Positions 24,095 to 36,284 of a stretch of 64,000 nucleotides of DNA are shown here, one piece after another. A program made the translations under genes and the position numbers. Source of the stretch: Tubulanus polymorphus (lineage: Eukaryota > Nemertea > Palaeonemertea > Tubulaniformes > Tubulanidae); the NCBI RefSeq assembly GCF_964204645.1, contig NC_134030.1:10042278-10106277 (forward strand), given 5' to 3'. Position 1 is the first letter of the stretch. Each line of letters begins with the position of its first letter. Under the pieces are notes generated by a model. That model was not told the origin of the DNA, did no database searches, and saw only the letters and a program-made list of their open reading frames with translations.

Positions 24095-24345
24095 GAATTC
24101 ACTGTCATTCGGAGAGGCTGGAACTGGATTGGCCACGCCTTCAGAAAACCAACATCACCAGACAGGCCCTCACCTGGAAACCACTCCAAAGGAAGCAGAA
24201 ACCGAGAACGACCGACGAACAGCTGGCGAAGAGATATTGAAATACATGGGCCTCACGTGGAACCATCTATGGAAGGAGGCTGGAGACGGCTTGTTGATGG
24301 CCTATGCTCTCAGGATAAGCCGTGGCTATAAGTAAAGTAAGTAAA
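24095..24345 (+). mobile_element. 3' fragment of a second LINE type (RTE-like)
   Basis: Degraded end of a reverse transcriptase reading frame: GWNWIGHAFRKP, then after a frameshift ITRQALTWKP with a basic stretch. This follows the order WxWIGHxLRK...ITRQALxWxPxGxRxRGRPxxTWRR at the C-terminus of RTE-like LINEs. It is followed directly by GTAAAGTAAGTAAA, which resembles the short simple-repeat tail of such elements. It is unrelated to the three larger LINE copies, whose C-terminus is a Cys/His cluster. Confidence 0.6.
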
Positions 24346-25504
24346 TTCAGCTTCTTCGGTATAGATTTCTTTTGGCACGGACGGTTCGACCCGCGATAGT
24401 TTCGTGTAATATAGCGAGCAAGAGTCATGATAGCATTGGTATTTTCCGATGGTAATTATGAAGCGCGATGATGATGGATGAACGCGTCCAGGGAGAAACA
24501 CACTAGATAATAGGATGGTTATATCAAAGCTGTGGGTAGTTGGGTGTTGAATGGGTATTACCGTGTGATATGTGGGAATTTGTGGCCAGCACACACAGAT
24601 CACAACGATCACAGGGAGAGGCAACATGTGAAAATGAGGTAATGAAAAGTTAAAGCGCGACGATTGCTGAACGCGTCCAGTGATTCTGTGCACGGACTCT
24701 CTCACGATAAGTTATACAGTCGCGGCGAGCTGCCGCGTGCGAATTTAAAGCACATCCAGATTCGTGGATCGTCGTAAACGCTTTGGATTGTTTGGATGGA
24801 AGTATTGTAACCGAACTAAAATAAATCTAAGGTAAAGCATGATCTTATATTTGTTTGATATGGAGGTGGAATTGTTCGCTATTTACATTACGAATAGCTG
24901 TTTGCGAAAAAGGATCTGATTTCCGAAGGTCTTGCGTGAACAATGTTAACGCGATTAAGTCTGCAATCACGCGTAAACTCGAAACAAGGCTTAACAAAAT
25001 TCTAAAACGATATTTTCTGCGTTAATCACATTTCTCTGCACAAAACGATCAAGTTTAAAAAAAACTTTTGTTGATCGGCAATTCGATTCCTGTCTGGCTT
25101 TGACGTAACCGATTAAACAATTCATCATTCTCTGTAGTGTTTACCGAAATCAAAGACATATGCGTCCGATTTTTTTCTATACATGCAAATTGTGTTTCAT
25201 TCGCTGCTGAGAAAAATACTATCTACCGCATTTCATTGGGCTGGTATCTTTTTTATACGGTCTTTGTTAGTATCCAAAAACACCGTTTGCAAAAAAAACA
25301 AAGCCGATTTTGCTGATAACGATATCAAATGCGCAAACGGAAAACTCAAGGACTCTCTGTCTGAGTTTTGCGTTTTGGTTCTTTTCTGGAGATCGTTAAC
25401 ATCGCGGAAAAAACGATGATGAAAACCCTTCGGAATCTGTATATGTATCGTAAATTGTAATATTTAAAGCAAATTCGTTACTAGTACTTTTTCATTCTGC
25501 TAAA
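24346..25504. other. Intergenic DNA with a short direct repeat
   Basis: A segment GCGCGA...TGAACGCGTCCAG occurs twice in direct orientation (about 24466-24490 and 24656-24681). No gene was recognised. Confidence 0.35.
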
Positions 25505-25950
25505 AGTATTCATTTGGAAATTTTAATTACTTTGAGTGCGGATTTCTTCAAGGACGAAGTGGGAGGGCAAAGGGAAAAAAAAAACGAAAAATAAAAAAAT
25601 AATATCGTAGGCATTTTAAAATGGTAGGGAACCGGGAAAACTAAAGATGAATTCTTAAGGACTGCAGAAAGACATAAAAAGGAGTGAAAATTGTGATGAA
25701 TTTTATTCAATCAAATGATATATGCGTCAGAGGAGTGAAAATTGTGATGAATTTTATTTATTCAATCAATTGATGGGAGAAATGAAAAAACTTAACTTTT
25801 TTTTACAAATCATAAGATTGATAATTAAGGTGAACATAACTTTTACAAGACACTTGATTGAAAATCGAGACGGACGTATCAAAAAAGATTATTGATTTGA
25901 TAATTTTTGCAGAATTATGGGAGGTAGATCCGTGCTCCGTTTAAAAAAAA
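25505..25950 (+). repeat. Dispersed repeat I, copy 1, with an internal tandem duplication
   Basis: AT-rich repeat whose complement matches 31690-31995. Shared landmarks are GTGAAAATTGTGATGAATTT, TTTATTCAATCAATTGATGG and AATCATAAGATTGA. The first landmark occurs twice within about 55 bp here. Both copies end in an ATCCG-containing segment. Non-coding. Confidence 0.65.
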
Positions 25951-28900
25951 AGGCGTGGTGGAAAAGGATCATTCGGAATGAACTCTTCATCGGTGGAGCC
26001 AATCGACAAGTCGATGAAGAGTGTATGGTCAAATTATTTCTGCATAAGGGTTCTACATTATAACTGGGTGGTTTGATCATTAGTAGATATCCTTATCTGT
26101 TGATCACAGTAGCAAACAGTACCGTAACTACATTTAAATACGCATTTCAGCAAGCTGACACCAACTTTCTAAAGGGGTCAATTCTACACTATATTAAGCG
26201 TATTTTATGCACATAATAATCCAAATGGGAATGGACGAACGGATGGACGAACGGATAAAATGACATAGCGGGTTTCCAGAACGACGACAATTGAGGTTAT
26301 CATCTTTGTCATAACCCATTTCCTAGATTTAGTAACGTTTAGTAACATGGCGCGTTGTTCAGTCATTTTGAGACAGGCGCAGAAGGGGACAACACCAGTA
26401 CCGTTACCGCGATCAATGCAAAATTGTGTACGAGACATCACATATATGTTAGTGTTATATTTCGATAACTTGCTGACGTATCCGACGCCTGTCATTTTTC
26501 AAGCGCTTCTTTGTACAGCGAAAATAATTCATGCCAGCAATTCCATTTGCGGGGATCGGGTATTGGATTACACAATTCATGACAAACACTACCGCTATTT
26601 GCGGCTTTACCTTTCGCTTGTGGTAAGTCATTCTTGAAAATTCGATCCATTGTTGTTGTTGAATTTTTTTCTGAAATCTTCAATCGAAAACAGAGGTTAT
26701 GGTTTACAAGAAATACCGCATTTTTCGGCTCACAGTTTCATAAGGCAGGGTAGAAAAATGTATTCGACCTCGGAAACTTATTAATACGAGCGATGCATGC
26801 GACACATTGAATCGGATTTATGGGCCCGCAAAAATACGTGAATGTGAACGAACGCCACGGGACCCTGACCTGATAACGTACATCTATAAAAAGCATATCA
26901 ACTATTATTACCGTAATTATCTATAAGTAACATAATTGCATGCAATTATCATGTACATGTACACACAAGAGACATCTTTTAAATCTCTTATGGTACATTC
27001 CACTCCATTTCTTGCCCCACACCGTCACGTATGTGTTTGTATATATTAGATTCAGAAAAATATGTGCGCAATGTTTTTTGACATTCGATGAGTAAATAAT
27101 CATTGAACAAACAAGCGATATTCTTTTTTTGGGGGTGCCGCACAAAAGTATTATCAGTGGAAAATTTATTCACAGACACACTGTTCCAATCAATGTTTAC
27201 ACATTCAGTAGATTTTACGATTAACCTTCATGTCACCCCTTAACAGATTATGAAGTGTTGAATTTTCGCCAACGTTCGTTACATATTCAACATAATATTC
27301 TATAGAGGCATGATCGTTTCATTGTAGAATTTTTGCGTCGGGAGAAAAGGCAAGCATAAACGAGATTTAAAATCCGAAAAAGGCTTAAGACCGAAGGATA
27401 ATTAAATTCATTCGTATTGCGTGTTATTGAAATTGCAGACGGTCGCGGTGCGTAAAAACAAAGAGAATCATTTCAGCTTTTAGAATACATTATGTTTATA
27501 CCATTTCGCGCCGATGCGGTTTACGCTCGTGCTTACAAGTACCATTAGTTATGCCAGCTCTTTATATGGATAGTATTTCTAGATTATATTCAGAGTAGAA
27601 ACGTTTGATATCGGCAATATAAAGTCTCCTTGAATGCATTTCTGAAGAGGAATTTTTTAATAATTGCAGTTCAAGTAGGTAAATTTTACTATAATTCTGT
27701 ATCTCTCGTTACATTTATTCCATATGGCGCAAAACCGATTGAATTGAATTTTACTCTAAAACTATAAAACCTATTTTAAAGCCGTTAGTCCCGCAGTCGT
27801 CCCGAGCAGGCGGGGTAAAATGTTCAACTATTTACAGGTTCAATCCCATTTACTCCAAACATAAGCAGAGATCTCAGTTCAAAAACAACTTTGCGCGTCG
27901 AAAAGGCTTTCAGTATGACACGCGCTAATTTCCCAACGGTAAAAACGAAAATTTCGAATCGATTCGAATTGATTGCAAACATCAGCAAAAAGATGTCGGC
28001 AACGAGTGTTCGTTTTTAGATCGCGTGACCACTGACTTGATGCGAATCGGTGTCCCTGTTCTGACTTAATGTGAAATACCAACGAGTGTAATGTGCCACC
28101 AGACAGGAGTGTCGAACGACGGCACCAGTCACGGTATTCGATGATTCCGTGCTCTCAAACAATGTTCGTGCGTTCGGTCATCAGCGCACGCATCGTGTGG
28201 CACAAATTTATAACTTCTCGCAATTTTATTAATGATTGCAATAAATATTCGTAACGCCGGTGCCTAATAATCCGAGCGTGTTCGGAGCTCTGGTCGTATA
28301 GAACAGGGTCAAATAAAGGCTGTTGCCGCTGATTATCAGTGCGGGAGCGTAGCGAGGATTTTTTTAAGAAAAATAAAACTACCACATGTCAATACTGTCA
28401 TTATGGAGACCGAACGAGAGCGCCGAGGGCGGGAATTTCGAAAAAGAGTCGAGTAGATGAGCATTCAAAGGGTTTAAAAAGTAAACACGTTTGAAAAAAT
28501 GCCTGTATCATCCTTTTGCCTGATTTCCTCTACTAATAATTTACACTAGCTGTCGACTGTCAACGGTCAACTGCTGGTAACACCGACCGAATAACGCAGT
28601 TAACTATACGCTCGCACTATAATACCGTATACTGGACTAGCGCCCGATGTGGTTCTTTTGACATTGTTTATCAATGTTGTTTATTGAGTCAAAAGCTTGT
28701 ATGACATATAACAAACTTTTAAGTACAATGAACACCGATGAGGCGGTCATATGATAAATTTGCATATTTCGTATGATAATTTGAATTATCTTCTATTACC
28801 TACTAATATTCTATTTACTTATATTTTATGGACTCTCAAGGAGCAAATTCCGATGTGCAAATACTTAAGTTAGAAAAGTCGCAACACGTTTTGTGATAGC

Positions 28901-30909
28901 GCCCGAATACAGCGAAAGTGATTTGATAAATTTATGCATTGACTTTTCGTTCTGGACTGATCGATCGAACCGTTTAACATTTTCGCATCGCTCCAGTCAG
29001 TTACGTGATAAGGAAGGTCGGTTCAGTGCGCACGGTGGGGACTAGCCGAACATTCGTTGTTCCCGTCAAATTGTTTGTCCGTCCGCAATCTAAAACGCGA
29101 ATTTTGAAATTGTTCGCTAGCCGGACATTTCCGTGTTTACTGTCTGAGCGGAATGGACATTTTCCCACGCACCAGCCATTCAGCGAAGAAATGGGAATCG
29201 ACAATCAAAATGGCGTCTGAATCGAGAACACAATATCTGATTCTATTGTGGGATTTCTCTCGTTAAAATGGTGTCTGCCTGGTATAACCTCGGTTTTCTT
29301 AGTCAGTCTACTAGTGGTCGGAACTAATAACTCTGGTTTAACGCATTTCACGTTGTCGGCCATCTTGGAACTAGGTCCGCGAACTACAGGGACCGGTGCT
29401 CGATCACGCGGTTGACTATTTTCAGTTCTATTTAGCTCGTAAATAATAGACTAACCCCGATAAGCGAAGTTCGCCTGAATGGTGACATGTTGCAATCATT
29501 GGATTTCGTTTTGTTCTAGTTTACTGTCGCCAGGTGGCGCGGAAAAAAATCGTCCATCGTCTGCGCAGGCAACGAACGCGGAATGTTCCGTGTTTTAGTT
29601 CGTCGATAAAAGTGCTCGTTCGGCAACAGAGATATCCCAACACGAGCAAACACTGCGCAAAATTGACTATCATACTAGCGTATAAAATTGAATTTACTCA
29701 AACCGAAACAAAGATCAACAAACGGTATAGGTTGATCGGAAAATTGATTAATGCAATTATTCCCAATGCACTCAGTTGCTAACGCGATATCATGTCTATC
29801 CATTCACGGGGTATAAGCGATGCCCGCCGATGCGATCGTCTGCAATCTGCATTCAGATCAGTCAAATGTGAAAATCGACTGGCTTCGAACAAAATGGTTG
29901 GTCATGTTTTAACCCAATCGTGAAAGTTAAAACTGGTATCTAGAACTACGTCGTCACATGGGCTATCTATGTATCTCTGATGCGTTTTCCAGGCCCGTGT
30001 CAAACTGGGGAAGTTGTATTTCAAGAAAAATGGCACTTTTTACCGTGGAAAAGGCCACTTTCCTATTGAAAAAGGACAGATCTAAAATATGAAGTGCCCG
30101 GGTTTTTTTGTCATTTTCCAAAAACATGAAAATTGTCTCCAAATTTCGCAAAATCTTGACGCATTTTTTGACACTGACTTTTTGAAGGGAGCTTTAAAAA
30201 ATTTTAGAGGGTTCGCTCGCTACCCTGAACCCCACTCGGCATGGGTCTATTATCTTTAAGTCTATGACATATAGCTAATACGGGGTTCTTTTAATTTCGG
30301 GTATCGATCATTTAAGACGTCGTGACAACTGTAACAAAATGTTGTTCACATCCGAGCTTTATTTTAGAGTAATTGTATTGTGAGTCGAGACGCGTACTAC
30401 GTCATCGATCGATAATGACGTTTATTTTGTAATAATCAATTGAATTTTTTACTCTTACTTTCTATTCGATGAATTTTCACGCATTTCCGACGATGATGTT
30501 TTGAAATACTGTGAATAAACTTTCAAGTAAGTTTTTTTTTGTTTCTTTCAGCGCTTACAAACGGGAAGGTGAACGGGTGTGCGCGGCAAGTGCAATTTGT
30601 CTTCAAAAACACTTGGCTAACGATCTGTTTTGAAATAAACCTTATCTTTGCTAAAAGGCGAACGCAGATGAATCACATAATAACGGTAACAGTGAAGGTA
30701 TCTGTGTTTTTATTATATTCGTAGATTATCATGATTCAATTTAATCTTTTTCCAAAAATTAATATCGATTTCTATGCATTCCACTTTCCGAATACCTTTA
30801 GATTTTGTTTAAGGATGGACGGAATGCAATCTATCTAAGTTTTATGAGTAATCAATAACTGCGCGATAAAACATGGATTTTCAAAGATTCTACTTGTGAT
30901 TTGAGAATA
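25951..30909. other. About 5 kb of intergenic DNA without a supported gene
   Basis: Several short open frames, none with a domain or splice context I trust. A segment at about 29990-30250 has ends CAGGCCCGTGT and ACTCGGCATGGGTCT and could be a degraded hAT-like MITE. About 30370-30470 is a piece of repeat family C (ACTACGTCATCGAT). The remainder shows nothing. Confidence 0.4.
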
Positions 30910-31069
30910 CAGCGGAACCTCGTTATAACGAACTCGAATTCAACGATTCATCGGATATAACAAATAAAGAATTTTGTCCCGAGTGAGAAAATTTGATTAA
31001 TTTCAAACTGGATATAACGAACATAATTTCTGGTCCCGTGAAGTTCGCTGTATCGGGGTTCCCCTTTAC
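30910..31069 (+). mobile_element. pogo/Tigger-like MITE, copy 2
   Basis: Begins CAGCGGAACCTCGTTATAAC after a TA dinucleotide and ends CGGGGTTCCCCT. Internal GGATATAACGAAC motifs and TTTTGTCCCGAGTGAGAAAA align with the reversed copy at 18508-18683. Non-autonomous. Confidence 0.7.
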
Positions 31070-31689
31070 TATGAATTATGAAACAAATCTATTTTAATGA
31101 AAATAATCTAAGAGGCTGTGTATATATAATTTCTATGGCCTTCGTCGATGATATGATACGATATAATATGGTACGACGATAAAGGGTTCTTGACTTTTTA
31201 ATCCTCTTTTGAAGTTAGTAAAGTAATAACGGTGAAACATATTCAGGGAAACTCAACCAAAGCCATGGGTTATCGAAATTAGTGTAAACTAAACTCGTGG
31301 GGTAGGCTTAACTTGTTTTTTCGGCTGAATGGGTTCATCGACTGCTAAACGTCGGAAACACCGCGGAAATGCCGACGAATACCGGTAGATAACGCTGTTA
31401 TAGCGTTACCTATTCAACTCTCAGCGTGTGTTTTGGGTGAGGTTTCAATTAGATTCGCCTCTTGCGATCGGAAAACAAAGTTTTAACTGAAAATCGACAC
31501 TTCCAGCCGCTGATCTTACATGGCGTCGGCGGTGGCGGATTAATACGCCCGTAAAACTAACATGGCCAATTTGCTGATTAGAATCACGGACTCGAAAAAA
31601 TCGACTTTTAAAGTCATTTTTAGAATATAGATGAATTCGAAAAGAAATTGTTTGTGTCTAAGTGTTCTTAGTTTTTTGTGGTAAGGCCT

Positions 31690-31995
31690 CATTTAATTTG
31701 TTGGATACGGATCCGCCTCCGAGAATTCTGTAAAAATCAAATTAAAAATATTTTTACTCCTCCTCCGTGTCAAATCAAAAAATCTTTTGTCCTCCTCCGT
31801 GTATCCATCACAATTTTTGGATAAAAATTATTTTTCTGATATGTCCGTCCTGATTTTCAATCTTGTAAAAGTAATGTTCATCTCAATTTTCAATCTTATG
31901 ATTTGCAAAAAGTTACTTTTTTGCATTTCTTCCATCATTTGAATAAACTTTATTACAATTTTCACTTAAAATTTTTTTTCTGCACTCCTTCCGAG
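31690..31995 (-). repeat. Dispersed repeat I, copy 2
   Basis: Inverse of 25505-25950, including TGAATAAACTTTATTACAAT and a tandem TCCTCCTCCGTG motif. The tandem duplication of copy 1 is not present in the same form. Confidence 0.65.
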
Positions 31996-33410
31996 GTTTT
32001 ATAACCGTTAAACGGCTGCTGCGTGCTTAATCATCTATCCTTAAACAGGCCCCATAAGCTCCATTTCTCCATCTCGTCGGCGGTTGATATGTCTGAATTC
32101 TCTTTTAAGTTGAAATATAATCAAAAGTAACAACCCCCAAGATGCCGTGGAGGTATTCGATTGACATTTAAGTGTTTATTACGGGAATGTAACTTGTAAA
32201 TCTAAAAAACACGACAATGAGCAATATAATCGTGATTCGATACTCGTGTGTTGATTTACATTCAAGAATATTCTTACAAACAACTTACGAAATTCAATTA
32301 TTTTTCTGGACCTTTGGAGCAAAACTGCGAGTTTTTAAAGCGTTAAATTTAGGTGATAATTTGCAAAATTTCGAGATAGATCTTAACTGTGGAATTGATA
32401 CCGGTACCCATTCTATCTCTAACGTCTTTCCCGTGGTGATTCGCCAGGTTTTTTGCTATTTCCAACATATTGTTTCAAACGCGATTCCTAATTTATAAAC
32501 AAGGCCACGCAGTTTCATTTTCAACGCGCGTCAAAAAAAAAAACACTCGTCGGTAAATAGAAATGCGCATCCCCCATGCAGAAATCTGTTTTCGTATCTT
32601 TTCTTAAAAAAACCAAAACACTCCCGCACGCATCCGGTGAACAACCTGATCACACTGATCTTCACTGTCGCCATTGTTACTGTGGCAGGTTAGTATTGCG
32701 TTAACGAAATGCTTTCCATCCCGATTCGAGGTCGTTAACGCAAAAGTTGCCCAATCTAAAAATGAAAAAAATAGTCGCCCTTGTCACTTATGGAATCTGG
32801 GATAAGGTTTTTATTTCTCTTTCGAAAAGGAGGTAAAATATAAACCTGCCGCCCTCTCGTCACTTTTCCAAAAAAGCCTGATGAGAAACAACGGTATTTC
32901 TTTGTATGGTCTAACGGATATTACGCGTTCAGCTCGCTATTGTATTAAATTCATAATCGGTGATTGAGTGATCCAATAGTTGTTGCTTCGTTGATAGTTA
33001 AATAACGACTTGACAGCCATTTTACTTCTCAATAACACCTCCCGCTGCGATCAAACCATCGTGCATGTGTGGTTATGTGGGCTGTTTCATCTACGTATAC
33101 AATGTCCCATATGATACAATATCTGAATATTTCAGAAAGGAGTTTTTCATGTATTATCATTTCTTTTACGAGATATGGTTTCGAATCAGTTGGAAAAGAG
33201 TAATGTTCTAAAATCGCTTTTCAGTTCTACTTCATTCAGTTCTCGTGACGAAGTCCGAATTAAGCATATAGAAGCAGCGGTCATTTCGGACTCATAGTGA
33301 AATTTGGAGAAAAGGCGCCTGTTTAGTGCTATGAAATTCCGTTCATTTAAAGCCTACGCGTAAAATCGTTAAAAATGTCTATATCTAATGTAAGAATCTT
33401 ATATTTTCAG
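31996..33410. other. Upstream region of the GPCR gene
   Basis: No coding exon recognised. The region ends in an intron acceptor (ATATTTTCAG at 33410), so the receptor probably has at least one non-coding 5' exon somewhere in or before this stretch. Confidence 0.45.
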
Positions 33411-33424
33411 TAGAAGGGAACGAA

Positions 33425-34522
33425 ATGAATTCTTCCTCGAACATAACGACTGACTACGACTACGGCCCGAGTACGCTCGACGTATGGTTTTTGAATTCCA
33501 ACTTGCCGTCGTCGCTATGGTGGGCGTCGTACGTACTACAGGCGTACGTGCTAGGTTTCCTCGATGTGTTGGGCGTGATTTTGAACGCGCTAAGTTTCAT
33601 AACTCTTCACAACGAACGCGGCAAACGCTGTTCGCAGACGACGCTATTGCAGGCGCTGGCCGTCTTCGATTCGCTGTACCTGATCACCAACATGGCGTTC
33701 TTCCCAGTCGGCGCCATCGTCGTCGTGAACACCGGCTCGGTCGAATACCACAAAAAGCTTATCGGTACGTACATGTGTATTTTACAGATGACGCGTTTGT
33801 TCGCCCTTTACGCCGTCGTGTTGGTCACGTTTGACCGGTTCGTGGCCATCAGGTTTCCGCTGAAAGCTCACAGCTTCTGCACGACGAAAAGCGTTCTGAT
33901 TCAGATATTCGTGCTGGTGATATACGTTTGCCTCGTCGAACTCGTGCCTCGTTACTTATTTCCGCATATTATAAACCGGGACTACGTCAATTTCACTTAC
34001 ACTACGATCACCTTAGTGACGACGTGCGTTGTTCCCGTATTTCTTGTATTCGCCTTCAACATTGGTATCATAAGTGCCCTGTACGCTTCTAGAAAAATGA
34101 CCGGACAAAAAAGCGATTCGCACAAACAGTTAACCCGTCGGCTGCTAGCCGTATCGACGACGTTTCTCGTCTGCAACGTACCGCTACTTATCGAGGGTAT
34201 TTTACTGCAAGTTTACAGTGACGTTTCCGACGCCTACGTGGAAAACATCGGCTGGGCGTTGAATTATATTCTGTTGCTGTCGATTCTGTGCGTGGCGGTG
34301 AATTCGAGCACGAACTTCGTCGTCTACTGTCTGACCGGGGCTCGGTTCAGGAAGACGTTCGTCAACACGTTCTGCGCTCCGTGTAAGACGTGCGTCTGTC
34401 CGCATTACGACAAGGACTCGCCGGTGAAATTGACGTTCGTGAAAAAGCGGCGCGGTTCGTTTTCGAACGGTTTCACGTTGACGAAATCCGATTGCGCGAC
34501 GTCGATCACGTCGATTGCGTAA
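33425..34522 (+). CDS. Rhodopsin-type (class A) G-protein-coupled receptor, single coding exon, 365 aa
   Basis: Seven-transmembrane plasma-membrane receptor, probably for a neuropeptide; FMRFamide-receptor-like proteins look most similar by motif, but the ligand is not readable. The N-terminus has sequons at N2 and N6. TM1 has N54. TM2 has LAVFD with D82. TM3 ends in D137-R-F instead of DRY. TM6 has C250-N-V-P253. TM7 has N297-F-V-V-Y301 instead of NPxxY. The tail is cysteine-rich (CAPCKTCVC), suggesting palmitoylation, and ends in basic and Ser/Thr stretches. The start is the ATG 14 bp after a TTTTCAG acceptor, so the coding region is uninterrupted while the 5' UTR is spliced. Oddity: no Cys at the usual TM3 position and none in extracellular loop 2, so the conserved disulfide is missing. 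Confidence 0.93.
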   Translation: MNSSSNITTDYDYGPSTLDVWFLNSNLPSSLWWASYVLQAYVLGFLDVLGVILNALSFITLHNERGKRCSQTTLLQALAVFDSLYLITNMAFFPVGAIVVVNTGSVEYHKKLIGTYMCILQMTRLFALYAVVLVTFDRFVAIRFPLKAHSFCTTKSVLIQIFVLVIYVCLVELVPRYLFPHIINRDYVNFTYTTITLVTTCVVPVFLVFAFNIGIISALYASRKMTGQKSDSHKQLTRRLLAVSTTFLVCNVPLLIEGILLQVYSDVSDAYVENIGWALNYILLLSILCVAVNSSTNFVVYCLTGARFRKTFVNTFCAPCKTCVCPHYDKDSPVKLTFVKKRRGSFSNGFTLTKSDCATSITSIA

Positions 34523-34552
34523 TAAGAAAAGCGCTCGTGAAAAATATTGCAA

Positions 34553-34772
34553 CAAGGGGCAGCCAGGTCGGATCCAGAGGTCAATTTTGAAGGACATGTC
34601 GCGACCCAAAAGGGCACTTTCATGTCCAAAAAGCAAACCTAAGGCGCAGTCCCGCACTGAAATGCACCACCACAAATGATCTTTGTTGATAAAATGAAAA
34701 AGGGCGTTCAGAAAAAAAAAAATTTGATTGACTTGCACAAGTCTCACAAAAATTCCCCTGGATCCGCCCCTG
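34553..34772. mobile_element. MITE with GGATCCAG / CTGGATCCGCCCCTG ends, in the GPCR 3' region
   Basis: About 220 bp starting CAAGGGGCAGCCAGGTCGGA and ending CCCCTGGATCCGCCCCTG, 30 bp after the GPCR stop codon. It probably lies within the 3' UTR. Same end group as 52201-52506. Confidence 0.6.
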
Positions 34773-35331
34773 TGTAGGTAAACATCAAAAAGGCGCATCT
34801 CTGAATTAGGCAGTCAATTCTGGCTATTCGTGTGTGTCGAGGCCACTCGCACATGAATTCACCACGACTCTCTTCGCAGCGCCCAATACGCATATGCATG
34901 CACAAACGTTTGTATTCGATTTTTGTAGAACGAAAAATAACTCTTTAAGATTTCATTTATGCATTTCACACATTATATACGGGTTACATTATCCTGCTAC
35001 TCTTGAAACTTGACTACTTGTACTTAACTAGGCGCGTAATGGCGGAGTATAGATCTTAAGCGTAGAAGTAACGTTAGTTGATATCGCCGATGATTTATTT
35101 GTCTGTACAATGTACACTCATGTGAAGCAATCGAACGCTTGTAACTATTTCGCAGACGGAATTCAGCGGGTAGAAAAATGTCATTTAATAGGAAAAATGG
35201 TTGAAATTGTGAAAAAATTGTTGTTTATGTTACCGTATTGAGACACGTACGTATATCCAAGTAAAGCATTTTGTCTCACAGTCGTCAGACTTAACGCTTG
35301 ATATTTGTATTGTAAACCGAATTTTTCCGAT

Positions 35332-35337
35332 AATAAA
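35332..35337 (+). promoter_or_regulatory. Candidate polyadenylation signal of the GPCR gene
   Basis: AATAAA about 810 bp after the receptor stop codon; it would give a 3' UTR that includes the MITE at 34553-34772. Confidence 0.35.
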
Positions 35338-35483
35338 TGAATTCATTTAAGTTCAGTCTGTGGCGGTTTTCTATTGAGGATACCGTTGTGTGCATAGTTT
35401 TCCTCGCCTCTCACATCGTTGTGGAGTGTGCACTCCTTTATGGCTGATTTATGTGATAAAAACGACTTCTAGGGACGGCTTCA

Positions 35484-35660
35484 CCCATCCCCCGGCAGGG
35501 ATTCGAACCTGATAGCATCGAGATTGCCACGGTACGAAACCCTGCCACACTGCACCGAGTGCGCAGCTACGTGCACAGTTAAGATGATGTCATTATCAGC
35601 CAATGAGATATCCCGTTTCATTTTTGCCCGGGTTTTCCCATTTATAGTTCTTCCGTGAAG
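35484..35660. mobile_element. Family A element, single arm plus middle
   Basis: One arm (GGCAGGGATTCGAACCTGAT, GGTACGAAACCCTGCCACAC, GTGCGCAG) followed by the family middle (ATGATGTCATTATCAGCCAA and a GGGTTTTCCCATTTATAG segment). The second arm is missing, showing how the foldback copies relate to the basic unit. Confidence 0.6.
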
Positions 35661-36284
35661 GGTTTTTGTTTTCAAAATGTAATTGGAAAAGAATGGCCCG
35701 ACTCTATTCACAAGAGGTAACGCCCTTCCATCTCTCCTGAATCCATATCTGTTTCGAAGCTCTTCGTCCGACCGCTCGAGTTGTTAGATTCGCGACTTTT
35801 GTCTTCGATTGATAACCGAATTACCGTTATTTTCGCGGAAAGAATATGTTAAACCATTCTATCGATGTAAACGGCCACGGTAAAGAGTCATCTTGACCAC
35901 TGCAGGTTCTTTGAATACATATTCGATTTAAATAAGCGACTCGTACGGTCGATTCGAGCCCGGCTTTAGGAGTTACTCAGCTTTTGAGCAACCGACTCAA
36001 GATGAATTTAAAGCATAATAAGACTGGAATAAATTAAGCAGGAACAACTATTTTATTTCAAGAAATCAGTTAATCCAATATATTGTTTGTTTCTCACGAC
36101 TTCAAAAGCTGCGCGTATAAATATTGTCCTTTTTCAAAAATGATATCCAAAAGTCAAATTCGGGTGCCCTAGTCGGTTCTTCGGAATGGATATGATGAAA
36201 AATAAGCATCTTTTTCTTGACCTATTGAAATATTGATTTATCTAAGTAACTGTTCCTTAGCTGTCCGTTATACACCATAGATCA

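Noticed and set aside
34202-34798. Minus-strand 198-codon frame over the GPCR
   Set aside because: It is antisense to the receptor and overlaps the MITE downstream.
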